From assembly GCA_052170555.1 (NCBI GenBank), contig JBQNAI010000007.1, positions 1-64,000 on the forward strand: DNA of 64,000 bases, given 5' to 3'. This stretch comes from Scybalousia_A sp052170555 (GTDB taxonomy: Bacteria > Bacteroidota > Bacteroidia > Bacteroidales > P3). Below the pieces are notes generated by a model, which saw only the letters and a program-made list of their open reading frames with translations, had not been told where the DNA came from and searched no databases. The translations under genes and the position numbers were made by a program. How positions within the stretch are numbered: the first letter of the stretch is position 1; each line of letters starts with the position of its first letter. Shown here piece after piece: positions 36,188 to 45,821 of the stretch.

Positions 36188-37426
36188 ATGAATTTACAAG
36201 ATGATAAAACGTATAATTATTATACGCTTGCTAATGGTCTGGGTATTGTTTATAAGTATGATTCTTCACAGGTCTCTCATTTGGGGATTACGATAGATGC
36301 CGGTAGCAGAGATGAGAAATCCTATGAGAACGGAATAGCTCATTTTATTGAGCATTGTATTTTCAAAGGTACGACTAAGAAGCCTTATTATAGGATACTG
36401 TCTCGTATAGATGGTGTTGGAGGAGAGCTAAATGCTTATACGACAAAGGAAGAAACAGTGGTATATGCTACCTTCATCAGCTGTTATTATGAACGTGCCG
36501 TAGAATTATTAAGTGATATTATTTTTAATAGTGTATTTCCCAGTAAAGAGATAGAAAAAGAAAAGACAGTTGTAATAGACGAAATAAATTCTTATGAAGA
36601 TAGTCCGTCAGAGTTGATATATGATGATTTTGAACAACTAGTCTTTGGAAGAACTGGCTTAGGTAGAATGATATTGGGTACAGAGAATAAAGTAAAATCT
36701 TTTTCTGCTGTTATGATTAAGGATTTTATTGCTCGCAACTGGTTCTCTAATAAAATGGTTATATCGACTGTTGGGAATATTCCATTTGATAAATTCGTAA
36801 GGTTAATAGAAAAATATTTTTCTAGTGTACCTACTAAGACTACACAGAAAAAACGTCATGCAACTTATAGATATACTCCAAAACATATTGAAAAAAAGAG
36901 AGATACTTATCAAGCTCATATTATGATTGGCAATATATGTTATTCTTATCGTAATGATAAACGTGTAGCTTTTACATTGCTTAATAATATTTTAGGTTCC
37001 AATGCAATGAATTCATATCTCAATATGCATATAAGGGAAAGGTATGGCAATACATATGCTATTGAATCTTCTTACACAGCATATCAGGATAGTGGTATCT
37101 TTCAAATATATGTCGGTTGTGAAGAATATTTCGTTGAACGGATAATTGATTTAATTATAAAGGAATTGGATAGTTTTAGGATAAAACGTCTAACGCAATC
37201 CTCTTTAACTCGCGGGAAACAACAGTTGAAAGGGCAGCTTGCTATTCAATATGACAGTAATCAAAATGAAATGCTTTCCATTGGTAAGGCTTTACTGAAT
37301 TATGGTAGGGTTAGTTCTTTGGAGGAAAACTTCGAAGATATAGATAATGTCACAGCAAAAGATATCCTTGTAGTTGCTAATGAAATTTTTGTTAAAGAAA
37401 AGCTTTCGTCCATTATATATAGATAG
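36188..37426 (+). CDS. Short M16 family zinc peptidase
   Basis: A 412-residue peptidase related to processing peptidases and YmxG. The zinc motif HFIEH (52-56) is followed downstream by KEKTVVIDEINSYEDSPSE, which supplies the third ligand. A second domain has IERTGNTYAIESSY-like RERYGNTYAIESSYTA. No signal peptide, so it is probably cytoplasmic, unlike the large M16 protease at 8220. It follows the HU/SPOR gene by 18 nt and likely ends the operon that begins at 33153. Confidence 0.93.
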   Translation: MNLQDDKTYNYYTLANGLGIVYKYDSSQVSHLGITIDAGSRDEKSYENGIAHFIEHCIFKGTTKKPYYRILSRIDGVGGELNAYTTKEETVVYATFISCYYERAVELLSDIIFNSVFPSKEIEKEKTVVIDEINSYEDSPSELIYDDFEQLVFGRTGLGRMILGTENKVKSFSAVMIKDFIARNWFSNKMVISTVGNIPFDKFVRLIEKYFSSVPTKTTQKKRHATYRYTPKHIEKKRDTYQAHIMIGNICYSYRNDKRVAFTLLNNILGSNAMNSYLNMHIRERYGNTYAIESSYTAYQDSGIFQIYVGCEEYFVERIIDLIIKELDSFRIKRLTQSSLTRGKQQLKGQLAIQYDSNQNEMLSIGKALLNYGRVSSLEENFEDIDNVTAKDILVVANEIFVKEKLSSIIYR

Positions 37427-37577
37427 TATTGATTGTGTATTTATGTATGATAATATTCTAACTCAATATATACTATTTAGATTGTGGTGAAATTTTGTAG
37501 ATATTTATGATACAAAATTTTTGTTCAGATACGTTTTTTATCTTCTTAGTTTATTGAATGGTAGAAATAGCAAACTA

Positions 37578-37640
37578 AAGTCCCACATTGCTCATTTAAA
37601 GTGGGACTTTAATTTGCTAACATCAAAAAAGAATTTCACT
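37578..37640. repeat. 21-nt tandem array, family A (2 clear units, 1 degenerate)
   Basis: Cores at 37578 (AAGTCCCACATT) and 37599 (AAGTGGGACTTT) are 21 nt apart; a degenerate third begins near 37620. The two clear cores carry complementary centres (CCC and GGG), so TAAAGTCCCAC and GTGGGACTTTA can also form a hairpin. It lies between convergent genes. Nothing else was recognised in 37427-37959. Confidence 0.7.
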
Positions 37641-37959
37641 TTTTTGCGTCATAACTAATTTTTTATAAAAATTAGTTAATTATTGTATTAGTTTATAAAA
37701 ACGAGTCATACTATTAATGGAATGATTAATTGTATAATGAAATTAAAACTAATAAATATGAATCAAAAATTGGATAATATTAAAGTAATGTGAGAGCTAA
37801 TATAAAAGTTATTGCACTGTGTAGGAATGAAATAGAAATTTAATTTTGTAGATTAGACATTTGAATAGAATTTTGATTTATCTATTGTTGAAATATCTAA
37901 TTTTTGCATAATATTTATACTATCAAGTACATTTAATCCGCCATTCGCAACACTAAATG

Positions 37960-38979
37960 CTACATATTGTAAAATGGATGATATTTTTCTAATGTTTCTT
38001 TCAAATCTTTTGTCTTTAAATTGATATAAATTTCGGTGGAACATATACTTGCGTGTCCCATCATTTCTTTCACGGCAATCAAACTCGCTCCCGATCTTAT
38101 CAATTCTGTAGCGAAACTGTGTCTTAGCGTGTGAGGATGAATATTTTTGGTTATTCCTACCGCTGTGGCTGTTTCATTCAGTAGTTTATTGATAAATTGC
38201 CGTGTCATTTTTTCTCCTCTTTTGTGAGATAAGAAGATATAATCCTTGTATTTATAGTTTATAGGACGCGTATTGCGGTATTCGTTTATATAAATTAGAA
38301 GGTCTTTCAATACGCTTCGTGCAATAGGAACATATCTTTCTTTATTACCTTTTCCAATTATATCAAGAAATTCTTCTTTTACGTTGATATTTTCCAATTT
38401 TAAGTTGATAAATTCACTAACTCTCAATCCAGTAGCATAAAGCATTTTTATGGTTAAACGATTTCTAAATCCTATATAATTATTGGCATCAATGTGATTT
38501 ATCATTTTGAAGATTTCTTCTTTATCAAGAACTATTGGCAGTTTTTGTTCTAATTTTGGTGTGATTATCAATTGAGATATATCTTTGTCTATTGCATCTA
38601 TTAGTACTAAATATTTAAAAAAAGCTCTTAAAGATTGAATTATTCTCGTTAAAGAAGTTGCTTTTAATAATTGTTCTTCCTCACCATCCTCTCTTTGTGT
38701 TTTTTTTGTTAATGTTATTGTCGGTTCATTGAGTTGTTTTGACAAGTTTTTAGACTTATGTGAAAAATTATTTTTATTAATAATCACAATAGTATCTAAA
38801 AATTTGTTAATAATTTGAAGAGTTATGTCTTTGGGTGTAATACCGGGATAATTCAAATTGACAAATTCTACAAATCTCCTACACTCTCTCAGATATCCGT
38901 TTGTAGTGTTAGGACTTAAAGATCGCTCTATGGATAAAAAATATCTAAAATCTTCTAAATGTTTCTCTATATCAGACAT
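37960..38979 (-). CDS. XerC/XerD-type tyrosine recombinase with extra linker
   Basis: Integrase-family recombinase, probably for chromosome-dimer resolution. All catalytic residues are visible in the 339-residue protein: R186 (YATGLRVSE), the GKGNKER lysine hairpin, H283 and R286 (HPHTLRH), H309 (MMGHAS) and Y318 (TEIYINL). The N-terminal SAM-like domain (FRYFLSIERSLSPNTTNGYL) is present. About 40 extra polar residues (roughly 70-112) are inserted before the LRAFFKYLV helix, making it longer than the usual 300 or so. Start is ATG 38979, not TTG 38991. No adjacent mobile element is visible, so a housekeeping role is more likely than phage integrase. Confidence 0.88.
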   Translation of the reverse strand: MSDIEKHLEDFRYFLSIERSLSPNTTNGYLRECRRFVEFVNLNYPGITPKDITLQIINKFLDTIVIINKNNFSHKSKNLSKQLNEPTITLTKKTQREDGEEEQLLKATSLTRIIQSLRAFFKYLVLIDAIDKDISQLIITPKLEQKLPIVLDKEEIFKMINHIDANNYIGFRNRLTIKMLYATGLRVSEFINLKLENINVKEEFLDIIGKGNKERYVPIARSVLKDLLIYINEYRNTRPINYKYKDYIFLSHKRGEKMTRQFINKLLNETATAVGITKNIHPHTLRHSFATELIRSGASLIAVKEMMGHASICSTEIYINLKTKDLKETLEKYHPFYNM

Positions 38980-39066
38980 TACAGTACTCAAATAGGATAT
39001 TAGTTAAAGGATATATGATATACGGAATATATATTTAATATTGTTTTGAGAAACATTTCTATTGTA

Positions 39067-39819
39067 TTATATTCTTGGACGTCCTATAATATTCATTCGT
39101 GCCTGTATTTTATTTGCCCTACGATTGACATACCTGGACGGTTGAGCAGGATTTCGTTTTAGTGGAGAAGGTAAAATGGATGTTAGTAGAGCTGACTCTC
39201 TTTTACTGAGACGGTTAGCTGAATGATGAAAATAGTATTGTGATGCTGCCTCTACACCATATATTCCGTCTCCAAATTCTATTATATTTAGATAAACTTC
39301 CATTATCCTGCGTTTTGACCAAAATGTTTCCATTAATATCGTGTGCCATGCTTCTAATCCTTTTCGTACATATGATTTTTGAATCCATAAAAAGGTATTT
39401 TTAGCAGTCTGTTGTGTAATAGTACTACCACCAAATGCCTTTTTCCCTCGTTGTTCATTGATTTTTTTCGCACGTTCTATGGCCTTGAAATCAAAACCTC
39501 TATGGTTAGGAAAATTTCCATCCTCTGCAGCAATTACAGCTACCACCATATTGGGAGAAATATCCTCATAATCCAACCATGTTTTGCTTAAACGAACATC
39601 TCTTTCGGAAGAAAATATTTGTTCCACACATCTCTGTACCATAAGTATGGTAATCGGAGGATTAATCCACCTATATGCTAAGGTTATCAAGATGGTAAAC
39701 AAAAAATATGCAAGACAAAAGATACCTAAGCGTTTAAAAAATTTTTTGAACGAGAATTTCTTCTTCTTTTTTATATATCTATTATCTTTATTGTTGGTAC
39801 TATTTTTATTCCTTGCCAT
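39067..39819 (-). CDS. mtgA: Monofunctional peptidoglycan glycosyltransferase
   Basis: GT51 enzyme that polymerises lipid II glycan chains. The 250-residue protein has a very basic cytoplasmic N terminus, one transmembrane helix (about residues 33-53), then the GT51 motifs: VIAAEDGNFPNHRGFDF with the catalytic Glu, GGSTITQQTAKN, and KRRIMEVYLNIIEFGDGIYG. No transpeptidase domain. The start is ATG 39819; the TTG at 39840 lies within the promoter box. Confidence 0.95.
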   Translation of the reverse strand: MARNKNSTNNKDNRYIKKKKKFSFKKFFKRLGIFCLAYFLFTILITLAYRWINPPITILMVQRCVEQIFSSERDVRLSKTWLDYEDISPNMVVAVIAAEDGNFPNHRGFDFKAIERAKKINEQRGKKAFGGSTITQQTAKNTFLWIQKSYVRKGLEAWHTILMETFWSKRRIMEVYLNIIEFGDGIYGVEAASQYYFHHSANRLSKRESALLTSILPSPLKRNPAQPSRYVNRRANKIQARMNIIGRPRI

Positions 39820-39837
39820 CTTCTGAGATTTTTTTTG

Positions 39838-39845
39838 CAAAATTA
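39838..39845 (-). promoter_or_regulatory. -7 box for mtgA
   Basis: TAATTTTG followed by C on the minus strand, 18 nt before the ATG. It excludes the upstream TTG as start codon. Confidence 0.5.
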
Positions 39846-40056
39846 GAATAAAAATCTTAAAGCATAGCGTTGAAATTTTGCATTTTTTTGTGAAATTCTA
39901 TTAAATATTGTATCTCTATATAAACTCTACTGATAATAAATTAAACTTGGGCATATTATTGAAACCCTAATAAAAAATATTGTTACAAAAAAAAGTTGGG
40001 ATATTACATATATATTTTACTTAATAGATGCTTTTGTGCGATATTTATTGAAAATA

Positions 40057-40755
40057 ATGAATTAGAGACTTATAAAATAACTTTTTATTTTGTTCTTTGC
40101 TTCCGGATGTTTTATTATATCGGCAAGAGATGAATATAAATTAGATTTTTTTTTGCACAAAGCGATAACATTTGATACTTGTTAAGTATGTGATAAAGAG
40201 GGAAAAACTCAAATTATGGAAAACGAATAATAGATCTTACATATATAGTATAAATTATTAATTAGAGTACTCATTTTTGTATACCCGTTACCATGTATTG
40301 GAACTATATATTTTGTTAGCAAGGCAAAAAACGATTGTTATCGTATAATAGTTGGTCAAATCAATGTTTGGGATTTATATCATGACACATTACTTGTAGT
40401 AAAGTGTTTGGAATGATATTTGGTATATGGATTTGATGTCTATTCATCGGAAGTATACGAATACAAACATGAAACATAATATAACAGTGTTAGTATAATT
40501 GTATTGAATTTTGTTAATGGCAAAAACTTTTCTGATACTATCAATATGCAAAACTAAAAAAGTAATATTTTTTTAGATAAAGGTTTTGAGCAAATAGGAA
40601 CCGGTACGTATAATTTGAATTATTTATATATAAATGCTTCTTACGGTACTTATGTATTTAAATTTTATGTATTTGAATTGAAAATTTCAAATATAATCAC
40701 TACTAATCTAGACAGGATAAACGATTTACTTGGAATAGACATAATATTTGAATAG
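40057..40755 (+). pseudogene. Decayed lipoprotein gene
   Basis: One reading frame stays coding-like for about 700 nt but holds ten stop codons (first bases at 40063, 40078, 40183, 40228, 40231, 40246, 40414, 40477, 40555 and 40753). Near the start it encodes LFILFFASGC, a good lipoprotein signal with lipobox. Later it has long hydrophilic stretches such as FLDKGFEQIGTGTYNLNYLY. No frameshift is needed, so decay is by nonsense substitutions. I do not recognise the family. Remnants may extend to about 40950. Confidence 0.6.
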
Positions 40756-41142
40756 GATATGTTAAACTAAAGTATTCTAATAAAAACAAATATATATGAC
40801 GGGCAGATATTCAAAAAAATAATATTGTAAATAAATTATATTTTGGTATATTTTATATGACCAATATACAGACGAGGATATATCTTTATAGATTTAAAGC
40901 AAAAGATAAGTATAATAATTTGTATATCGTAATAATTGTGGAAAATATTTAAGTAGTATACCTTAAAGAAGTTAAAAAAAATAGTTGTTAGAACTTACAC
41001 TGATATGATAATTGTCATACTGAAAAATATAAATCATAATTATATTTTTGTTTTTTTGCAAATTAACTATGTAAATATAAAAAAATACGGAGCAAGATGT
41101 TACCGAAAATTATTAAAATGTAATTGAAATAAATTGTTTCTT
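40756..41142. other. Gene-free A/T-rich stretch
   Basis: Very A/T-rich with stops in all frames. It may include further remnants of the decayed lipoprotein gene or of its neighbour, but nothing is identifiable. A/T-rich gene-free sequence also fills 39846-40056. Confidence 0.4.
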
Positions 41143-41215
41143 GACATCAGCAAATTAAAGTGTGACATCAGTAAATTGTTTTTTGACATCAATAAATTGA
41201 AATGCAACATTTTTA
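41143..41215. repeat. 21-nt tandem array, family A (4 units)
   Basis: GACAT or AACAT occurs at 41143, 41164, 41185 and 41206, an exact 21-nt step. Three units share the following A/T spacer AATAAATTG or close variants. The left half of the core is replaced by T-runs in units 1 and 3, so only the right half-site is kept there. Confidence 0.75.
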
Positions 41216-41358
41216 AAATTTTTCGGAATAATAGTTAATTATTTCAAATTATGAATGAAAACAGGAGGATGAAATAATTTGCATGTAAAAAGATTTGAGT
41301 GCAGAAGTTTGAATTTGGATGTATCAGAAAATATTTTCTTTTTTGGAAAGAAGAAAAT

Positions 41359-41397
41359 ATGCAAGAGGCATCCTCACCCTGCGGATGCCTCTTGCAT
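41359..41397 (-). terminator. Terminator of secG
   Basis: Perfect 15-bp, relatively GC-rich arms (41359-41373 and 41383-41397) with a 9-nt loop, 34 nt beyond the secG stop. On the minus strand it is followed by a T-rich stretch. Confidence 0.85.
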
Positions 41398-41430
41398 CGT
41401 AATGTTTATAGCTTGCGATTAAGCCTGAAT

Positions 41431-41754
41431 TTATTTAGCTTGTGGTGTTGCCGTATTGTTATTCTGGTTGGAAGCAGGTAGATTTGTATTAACATTTAAA
41501 CCGCTGTTAGTAACATCTTGTGTAGTTTGATGAGAAGGTACCAATGCCGAAGAAAGAATGCATAGAAGTATCATTACAACAGCTAACACCCATGTGGTTT
41601 TTTCAAGAAAGTCCGTTGTTTTTCTTACTCCCATAACTTGATTTTGTGACGCAAAATTAGCAGCTAACCCACCACCTTTGCCATTTTGTACCAGCACTAT
41701 GAAAGCAAGCAATAATGCTACTATCATAATTAATACCGTTATTACAATAAACAT
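41431..41754 (-). CDS. secG: Preprotein translocase subunit SecG
   Basis: Small SecYEG subunit, 107 residues, with two transmembrane helices (about 3-22 and 52-73) joined by the conserved loop VQNGKGGGLAANFASQN. A polar Asn/Thr/Gln-rich tail of about 30 residues follows, common in this phylum. It lies 30 nt downstream of the TPR-like gene, which is the usual secG neighbour in Bacteroidales, and ends at a strong terminator. Confidence 0.94.
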   Translation of the reverse strand: MFIVITVLIMIVALLLAFIVLVQNGKGGGLAANFASQNQVMGVRKTTDFLEKTTWVLAVVMILLCILSSALVPSHQTTQDVTNSGLNVNTNLPASNQNNNTATPQAK

Positions 41755-41784
41755 ATCCGTAAATTTTTTTTGTTATTTAATTAG

Positions 41785-42399
41785 TTAATTATTCTTTAAT
41801 ATTTCAATTTGATGAGTATAATACATCGTTTTATTGGGATTTTTTTCTATAAGTTGTTGATATATTTTTATAGCTGTAGATTTGTCGCCTTGTTTTGCAT
41901 AAATTTTTGCCATATTTTCAGTAACAAATTTGAAATCTCTTCTCACGCTATCTTTGATTACGTATTCAACTCTCTTATCTTGAGTGAACTCCCCCTTATC
42001 GTTAGCAGGTGTTTTTGGATATTCTATTTTTAGGAATCTTTCCAACAATTCCTGACGAGTAGGATTATCGCTCAATTTTTCATCCTTGTAAGAGTTTATT
42101 TTAGTAATTATATCCTCTTTCTTTTTTTCTGGTATTGACTTATTGATATGCTTAGGTATAATACTAAGATTTGAAATGATTTTCCCTAAATACTCTCTAT
42201 CTGAGACGTAAATGCTTGTTATCGCAAGTAATTGAGACTTATTGAAACTTTGTAGTATATATGCGAACTTAACAACTATAACTTTAAAAACAGAACAATA
42301 AGGATACTTATCAGATAGACGTTTCATAATCACCAAATCCTGCATGCTCACAATACTATCGTCCATCACCAGTATTTCACTTAATTTATTCTTATCCAT
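41785..42399 (-). CDS. TPR-like protein encoded before secG
   Basis: A 204-residue soluble, helical, lysine-rich protein. The C-terminal part, FKFVTENMAKIYAKQGDKSTAIKIYQQLIEKNPNKTMYYTHQIEIL, is a clear TPR pair; the N-terminal half is helical but not recognisable. Bacteroidales commonly encode a TPR protein at this position with secG. A GTG at 42411 could add four residues, but ATG 42399 fits better with the TAATTTTG box at 42423-42430. Function unknown. Confidence 0.8.
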   Translation of the reverse strand: MDKNKLSEILVMDDSIVSMQDLVIMKRLSDKYPYCSVFKVIVVKFAYILQSFNKSQLLAITSIYVSDREYLGKIISNLSIIPKHINKSIPEKKKEDIITKINSYKDEKLSDNPTRQELLERFLKIEYPKTPANDKGEFTQDKRVEYVIKDSVRRDFKFVTENMAKIYAKQGDKSTAIKIYQQLIEKNPNKTMYYTHQIEILKNN

Positions 42400-42422
42400 T
42401 CTTTGTTCCACTTTCCAAACTG

Positions 42423-42430
42423 CAAAATTA
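42423..42430 (-). promoter_or_regulatory. -7 box for the TPR-secG operon
   Basis: TAATTTTG followed by C on the minus strand, 24 nt before the ATG. Confidence 0.5.
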
Positions 42431-42470
42431 CGAAAATTTTATTTTTCAACAAAAAAAATATAGAAAAACA

Positions 42471-42500
42471 TTGTTATAATAAAAAAACTTCGTAACTTTG
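42471..42500 (+). promoter_or_regulatory. Promoter of rpmH
   Basis: TTG (42471-42473), 19 nt, TAACTTTG (42493-42500) followed by C. About 47 nt before the rpmH ATG. Confidence 0.75.
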
Positions 42501-42546
42501 CAAACCGAAAAAGGGGATTAATAATATAAGAAAAACGAGATAAACG

Positions 42547-42693
42547 ATGAAAAGAACATTTCAACCATCAAGGAGAAAAAGAGTTAATAAACACGGTTTT
42601 AGAGAGAGAATGTCTACAACGAGCGGACGAAAAATATTAAATGCTCGTCGTCGTCACGGACGAAAAAAATTAACCGTTTCTGACGAAAGATAA
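42547..42693 (+). CDS. rpmH: 50S ribosomal protein L34
   Basis: A 48-codon gene easily missed because of its size. The product begins MKRTFQPSRRKRVNKHGFRE and continues RMSTTSGRKILNARRRHGRKKLTVSDER, the L34 sequence pattern along its whole length. It is slightly shorter than the 51-53 residues common in Bacteroidales. It has its own promoter. It is not next to rnpA or dnaA but 83 nt before rlmD. Confidence 0.97.
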   Translation: MKRTFQPSRRKRVNKHGFRERMSTTSGRKILNARRRHGRKKLTVSDER

Positions 42694-42776
42694 ATCTCGA
42701 TAAAACTCTCTTAACAAGAAAACTTTTGGCATTGTAATTAATTTGCAGTGCTTTTTTTATTTAGGATGCTACCACA

Positions 42777-44198
42777 ATGAGAAGAAAAAAAGAAAAATTT
42801 ACATTACATAATGTAGAGATTACTGGATTTGCAGCAGAGGGTAATGCTATTGCTAAAACTGATGATAAAGTTATTTTTGTACCTTTTGCTGTACCGGGTG
42901 ATATTGTAGATATTGAAGTATTTAAGCAAAAAAAATCTTATTGTGAAGCAAGAGTGATAGACATAAAATCTTATTCGGATAAAAGGATTGCCGTTAAATG
43001 TCCACACTTTACCTATTGTGGTGGGTGTAAATGGCAAATGCTTGCATATGAGTGGCAATTGAAATATAAACAACAACAAGTTATTGATAATTTAACAAGA
43101 ATCGGTAAGATTGATTGTGGTAATATTTCAATTATTTGCGGCTCTGCTGACATATATTATTACAGGAACAAACTTGAATTTACTTTTTCAAATAAAGCGT
43201 GGGTAAAAGATTTTGTTAAAGGGCAGATTCCTCAGCCTGCGTTAGGATTTCACATCAGTGGATTGTTTGATAAAGTGTTGAATATTGAGAATTGTGTATT
43301 GCAAAAAAACATCTCAAATCGTATTCGCAATTTTTTGAGACAGTACACTTTGGAAAGAGGTATACCTTATTATGATATAAGAGAGCATAATGGTATCATG
43401 CGAACCTTAGTTGTTAGAACAACTTTGCAGGGAGACTTAATGGTTTTAATAGCTTTTGCCTTGAATGATATAAATGTAATAAACGATGTTTTAAATGCTT
43501 TGAAAGATAATTTTCCTGAGATATCCTCATTGCAATATTGTATAAATGACAAATTAAATGACTCTTTGGCAGATAGGGATTTTATTTTATTTTATGGGAA
43601 GGATTATGTTATTGAATTGATGCCACAATATGGAGATAAGACGGCAAAACCATTACAGTTTAAAATAAGACCCAAAACTTTTTATCAAGTAAATCCTTTA
43701 CAGGCGTTGAAACTTTACACTTTTGCTACAGATTTTGCACAAATAAGCAATCAAGATATTGTCTATGATCTATATACTGGTACTGGTACTATTGCAAATT
43801 TTGTTGCGAATAAAGCAAAAAAGGTTGTAGGTATAGAATATGTGGAAGATGCTGTTGAAGATGCAAGAGTAAATTCTAAGGAGAACGAGATAAATAATAC
43901 AATATTTTACGCTGGTGATATGTCTAAAGTGTTAAATGATGATTTCATATTGAAGAATGGAAAACCGGATATAATAATTACTGACCCTCCAAGAAATGGT
44001 ATGGATGTTAAGGTTGTGATGCAAATATTGAAAATATTTCCTAAACGAATAGTATATATATCTTGTAATCCAGCCACACAAGCAAGAGACGTTGCTCTAA
44101 TGAGTGAGCAGTACAAAGTAGAGAAAATACAGCCGGTGGATATGTTTCCACATACCCACCATATAGAAAATGTAATCCTTTTATCAAAAAAAGATTAA
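42777..44198 (+). CDS. rlmD: 23S rRNA (uracil-5-)-methyltransferase, RlmD/RumA type
   Basis: SAM-dependent enzyme making m5U in 23S rRNA. The 473-residue protein has an N-terminal TRAM domain and an Fe-S cluster motif with C75, C81 and C84 (CPHFTYCGGCKWQ) plus a later Cys in IENCVLQ. The SAM fold has VYDLYTGTGTIA, the ITDPPRNGMD motif and the catalytic Cys in YISCNPATQARD. Whether it modifies U1939, U747 or a tRNA cannot be told from sequence alone, so the symbol is the best family match. Confidence 0.9.
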   Translation: MRRKKEKFTLHNVEITGFAAEGNAIAKTDDKVIFVPFAVPGDIVDIEVFKQKKSYCEARVIDIKSYSDKRIAVKCPHFTYCGGCKWQMLAYEWQLKYKQQQVIDNLTRIGKIDCGNISIICGSADIYYYRNKLEFTFSNKAWVKDFVKGQIPQPALGFHISGLFDKVLNIENCVLQKNISNRIRNFLRQYTLERGIPYYDIREHNGIMRTLVVRTTLQGDLMVLIAFALNDINVINDVLNALKDNFPEISSLQYCINDKLNDSLADRDFILFYGKDYVIELMPQYGDKTAKPLQFKIRPKTFYQVNPLQALKLYTFATDFAQISNQDIVYDLYTGTGTIANFVANKAKKVVGIEYVEDAVEDARVNSKENEINNTIFYAGDMSKVLNDDFILKNGKPDIIITDPPRNGMDVKVVMQILKIFPKRIVYISCNPATQARDVALMSEQYKVEKIQPVDMFPHTHHIENVILLSKKD

Positions 44199-44216
44199 AG
44201 AATAGTTATTAATAAT

Positions 44217-44247
44217 TTTGCCGAAACAAATATTATCAATAATTTTG
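44217..44247 (+). promoter_or_regulatory. Promoter of pgi
   Basis: TTTG (44217-44220), 19 nt, TAATTTTG (44240-44247), about 28 nt before the ATG. Confidence 0.7.
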
Positions 44248-44274
44248 TAACTCATACTTAAAAATTTAAGGCTT

Positions 44275-45573
44275 ATGAAATTAAATGTTATTTATTCAGA
44301 TGTTGATAAACCGAGCATAAAAGATATAGAATCATTAAATAAAAAAGCAATAGATTCTTTGGAATTGCTAAAAAACAAGAAAGGAAAAGGTAATGAATTT
44401 TTGGGATGGGTCAGCCTGCCCAATGATATAACGCAACAAGACTTGCAAAATATAATCTTATGTGCAGAAGAAATAAAAAAAAATAGCCAGATATTTCTGG
44501 TGGCAGGCATAGGAGGTTCCTACTTAGGGGCGAGGGCTGTCATAGAATCTTTGAAACATAATTTTGATTATCTACTTGATGAAAGCAAATCTCCAATTGT
44601 TCTTTATGCAGGGAATACTCTTTGCGAAGATTATATGGCTGATTTGTTGGATATTCTTGATAGGAAGGATTATTCATTGTGTGTAATCTCCAAATCAGGA
44701 ACTACAACAGAGACAGCTGTAACATTTAGAATTTTACGACAACATTTGGAGAAAAAATATGGACACGAAGGAGCCGTATCACGAATTATTGCTATAACGG
44801 ATAAAGAAAAGGGTATTTTGAAATCCATTGCTGATATGGAGGGTTACAAAACTTTTGTTATTCCTGATAATGTGGGGGGGAGGTATTCTGTTTTAACTCC
44901 TGTTGGATTATTACCGATAGCTGTTGCCGGATTTGATATAAGAAGTTTGGTAAAAGGTGCTATGGATATGAGTAATGAGTTACTAACCAATTTAAATGCC
45001 GAAGACAATATTGCAATACGCTATGCAGTAATACGAAACCACTTGTATAACGTAGGGAAACGGATTGAACTTTTAGTTAATTATCAACCTAATTTGGTAT
45101 ATTTTTCAGAATGGTTCAAGCAACTGTACGGAGAAAGTGAAGGGAAAGAGCATAAAGGGTTGTTTCCTGCAAGTGTAAGCAATACTACGGATTTGCATTC
45201 TATGGGGCAGTATATTCAGCAAGGACAACGTCTGATGTTCGAAACAGTTTTGCATGTGGAACGTACGACTAAATATGCCAAAATTCCACAAAAGGAAGTA
45301 GATGATGACAAATTGAATTATTTACTTGATTTTTCATTAACGCAAATCAATCATAAAGCGGAAGAGGGTACGAGAATGGCACATTTGGAAGGGCAAGTAA
45401 CTCAATTGCAATTGAATATAGAACAAATAAATGAAGAAAATATCGGTAAGATGATGTATTTCTTTGAAATAGCTTGTGGGATTAGTGGTTATATGATGGG
45501 GATTAATCCTTTTGATCAGCCGGGAGTAGAATTTTATAAGAAAAATATGTTTGCTTTGTTGGGAAAAAAATGA
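44275..45573 (+). CDS. pgi: Glucose-6-phosphate isomerase
   Basis: Interconverts glucose-6-phosphate and fructose-6-phosphate. The 432-residue product is of the shorter bacterial type. Visible motifs are VAGIGGSYLGARAV, the VISKSGTTTETA phosphosugar loop, DNVGGRYSVLTPVG, and QLYGESEGKEHKGLFPAS with the catalytic Glu. C-terminal MGINPFDQPGVEFYK is also typical. It stands alone, 350 nt before groES. Confidence 0.96.
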   Translation: MKLNVIYSDVDKPSIKDIESLNKKAIDSLELLKNKKGKGNEFLGWVSLPNDITQQDLQNIILCAEEIKKNSQIFLVAGIGGSYLGARAVIESLKHNFDYLLDESKSPIVLYAGNTLCEDYMADLLDILDRKDYSLCVISKSGTTTETAVTFRILRQHLEKKYGHEGAVSRIIAITDKEKGILKSIADMEGYKTFVIPDNVGGRYSVLTPVGLLPIAVAGFDIRSLVKGAMDMSNELLTNLNAEDNIAIRYAVIRNHLYNVGKRIELLVNYQPNLVYFSEWFKQLYGESEGKEHKGLFPASVSNTTDLHSMGQYIQQGQRLMFETVLHVERTTKYAKIPQKEVDDDKLNYLLDFSLTQINHKAEEGTRMAHLEGQVTQLQLNIEQINEENIGKMMYFFEIACGISGYMMGINPFDQPGVEFYKKNMFALLGKK

Positions 45574-45681
45574 TAGAAATGAAAGTTTATACGACTTGTG
45601 ATGCATATAAGTTTTGTAAATCTTATATTTGGGGGACTTGCAACTTATTTTAACCTATTAGTATCAAGTAATATTTTACTA

Positions 45682-45744
45682 ATGTCCCACTTCAATTTAC
45701 TAATGTTAAAAAAGAATTTATTAAAGTCTCACTTTGATTTTAAC
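45682..45744. repeat. 21-nt tandem array, family A (3 units)
   Basis: Units begin at 45682 (ATGTCCCACTTC), 45703 (degenerate, ATGTTAAAAAAG) and 45724 (AAGTCTCACTTT), a 21-nt step. It lies between pgi and groES on the same strand, about 80 nt before the groES promoter. Confidence 0.7.
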
Positions 45745-45821
45745 AAAAGGGATGTCAATCGGCTATAAGAATATTTTAGATAATCAAACAGAAATATTAT
45801 TATAATTATTTATTATGTCAT

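Noticed and set aside
37960..38979. Phage or integrative-element integrase
   Set aside because: No attachment-site duplication, tRNA gene, phage or conjugation genes nearby; the catalytic domain resembles XerC/XerD.
41299..41481. A 60-codon plus-strand frame starting MQKFEFGC
   Set aside because: It runs through the secG terminator hairpin and into the antisense of secG, has no promoter or ribosome site, and shows no family pattern.
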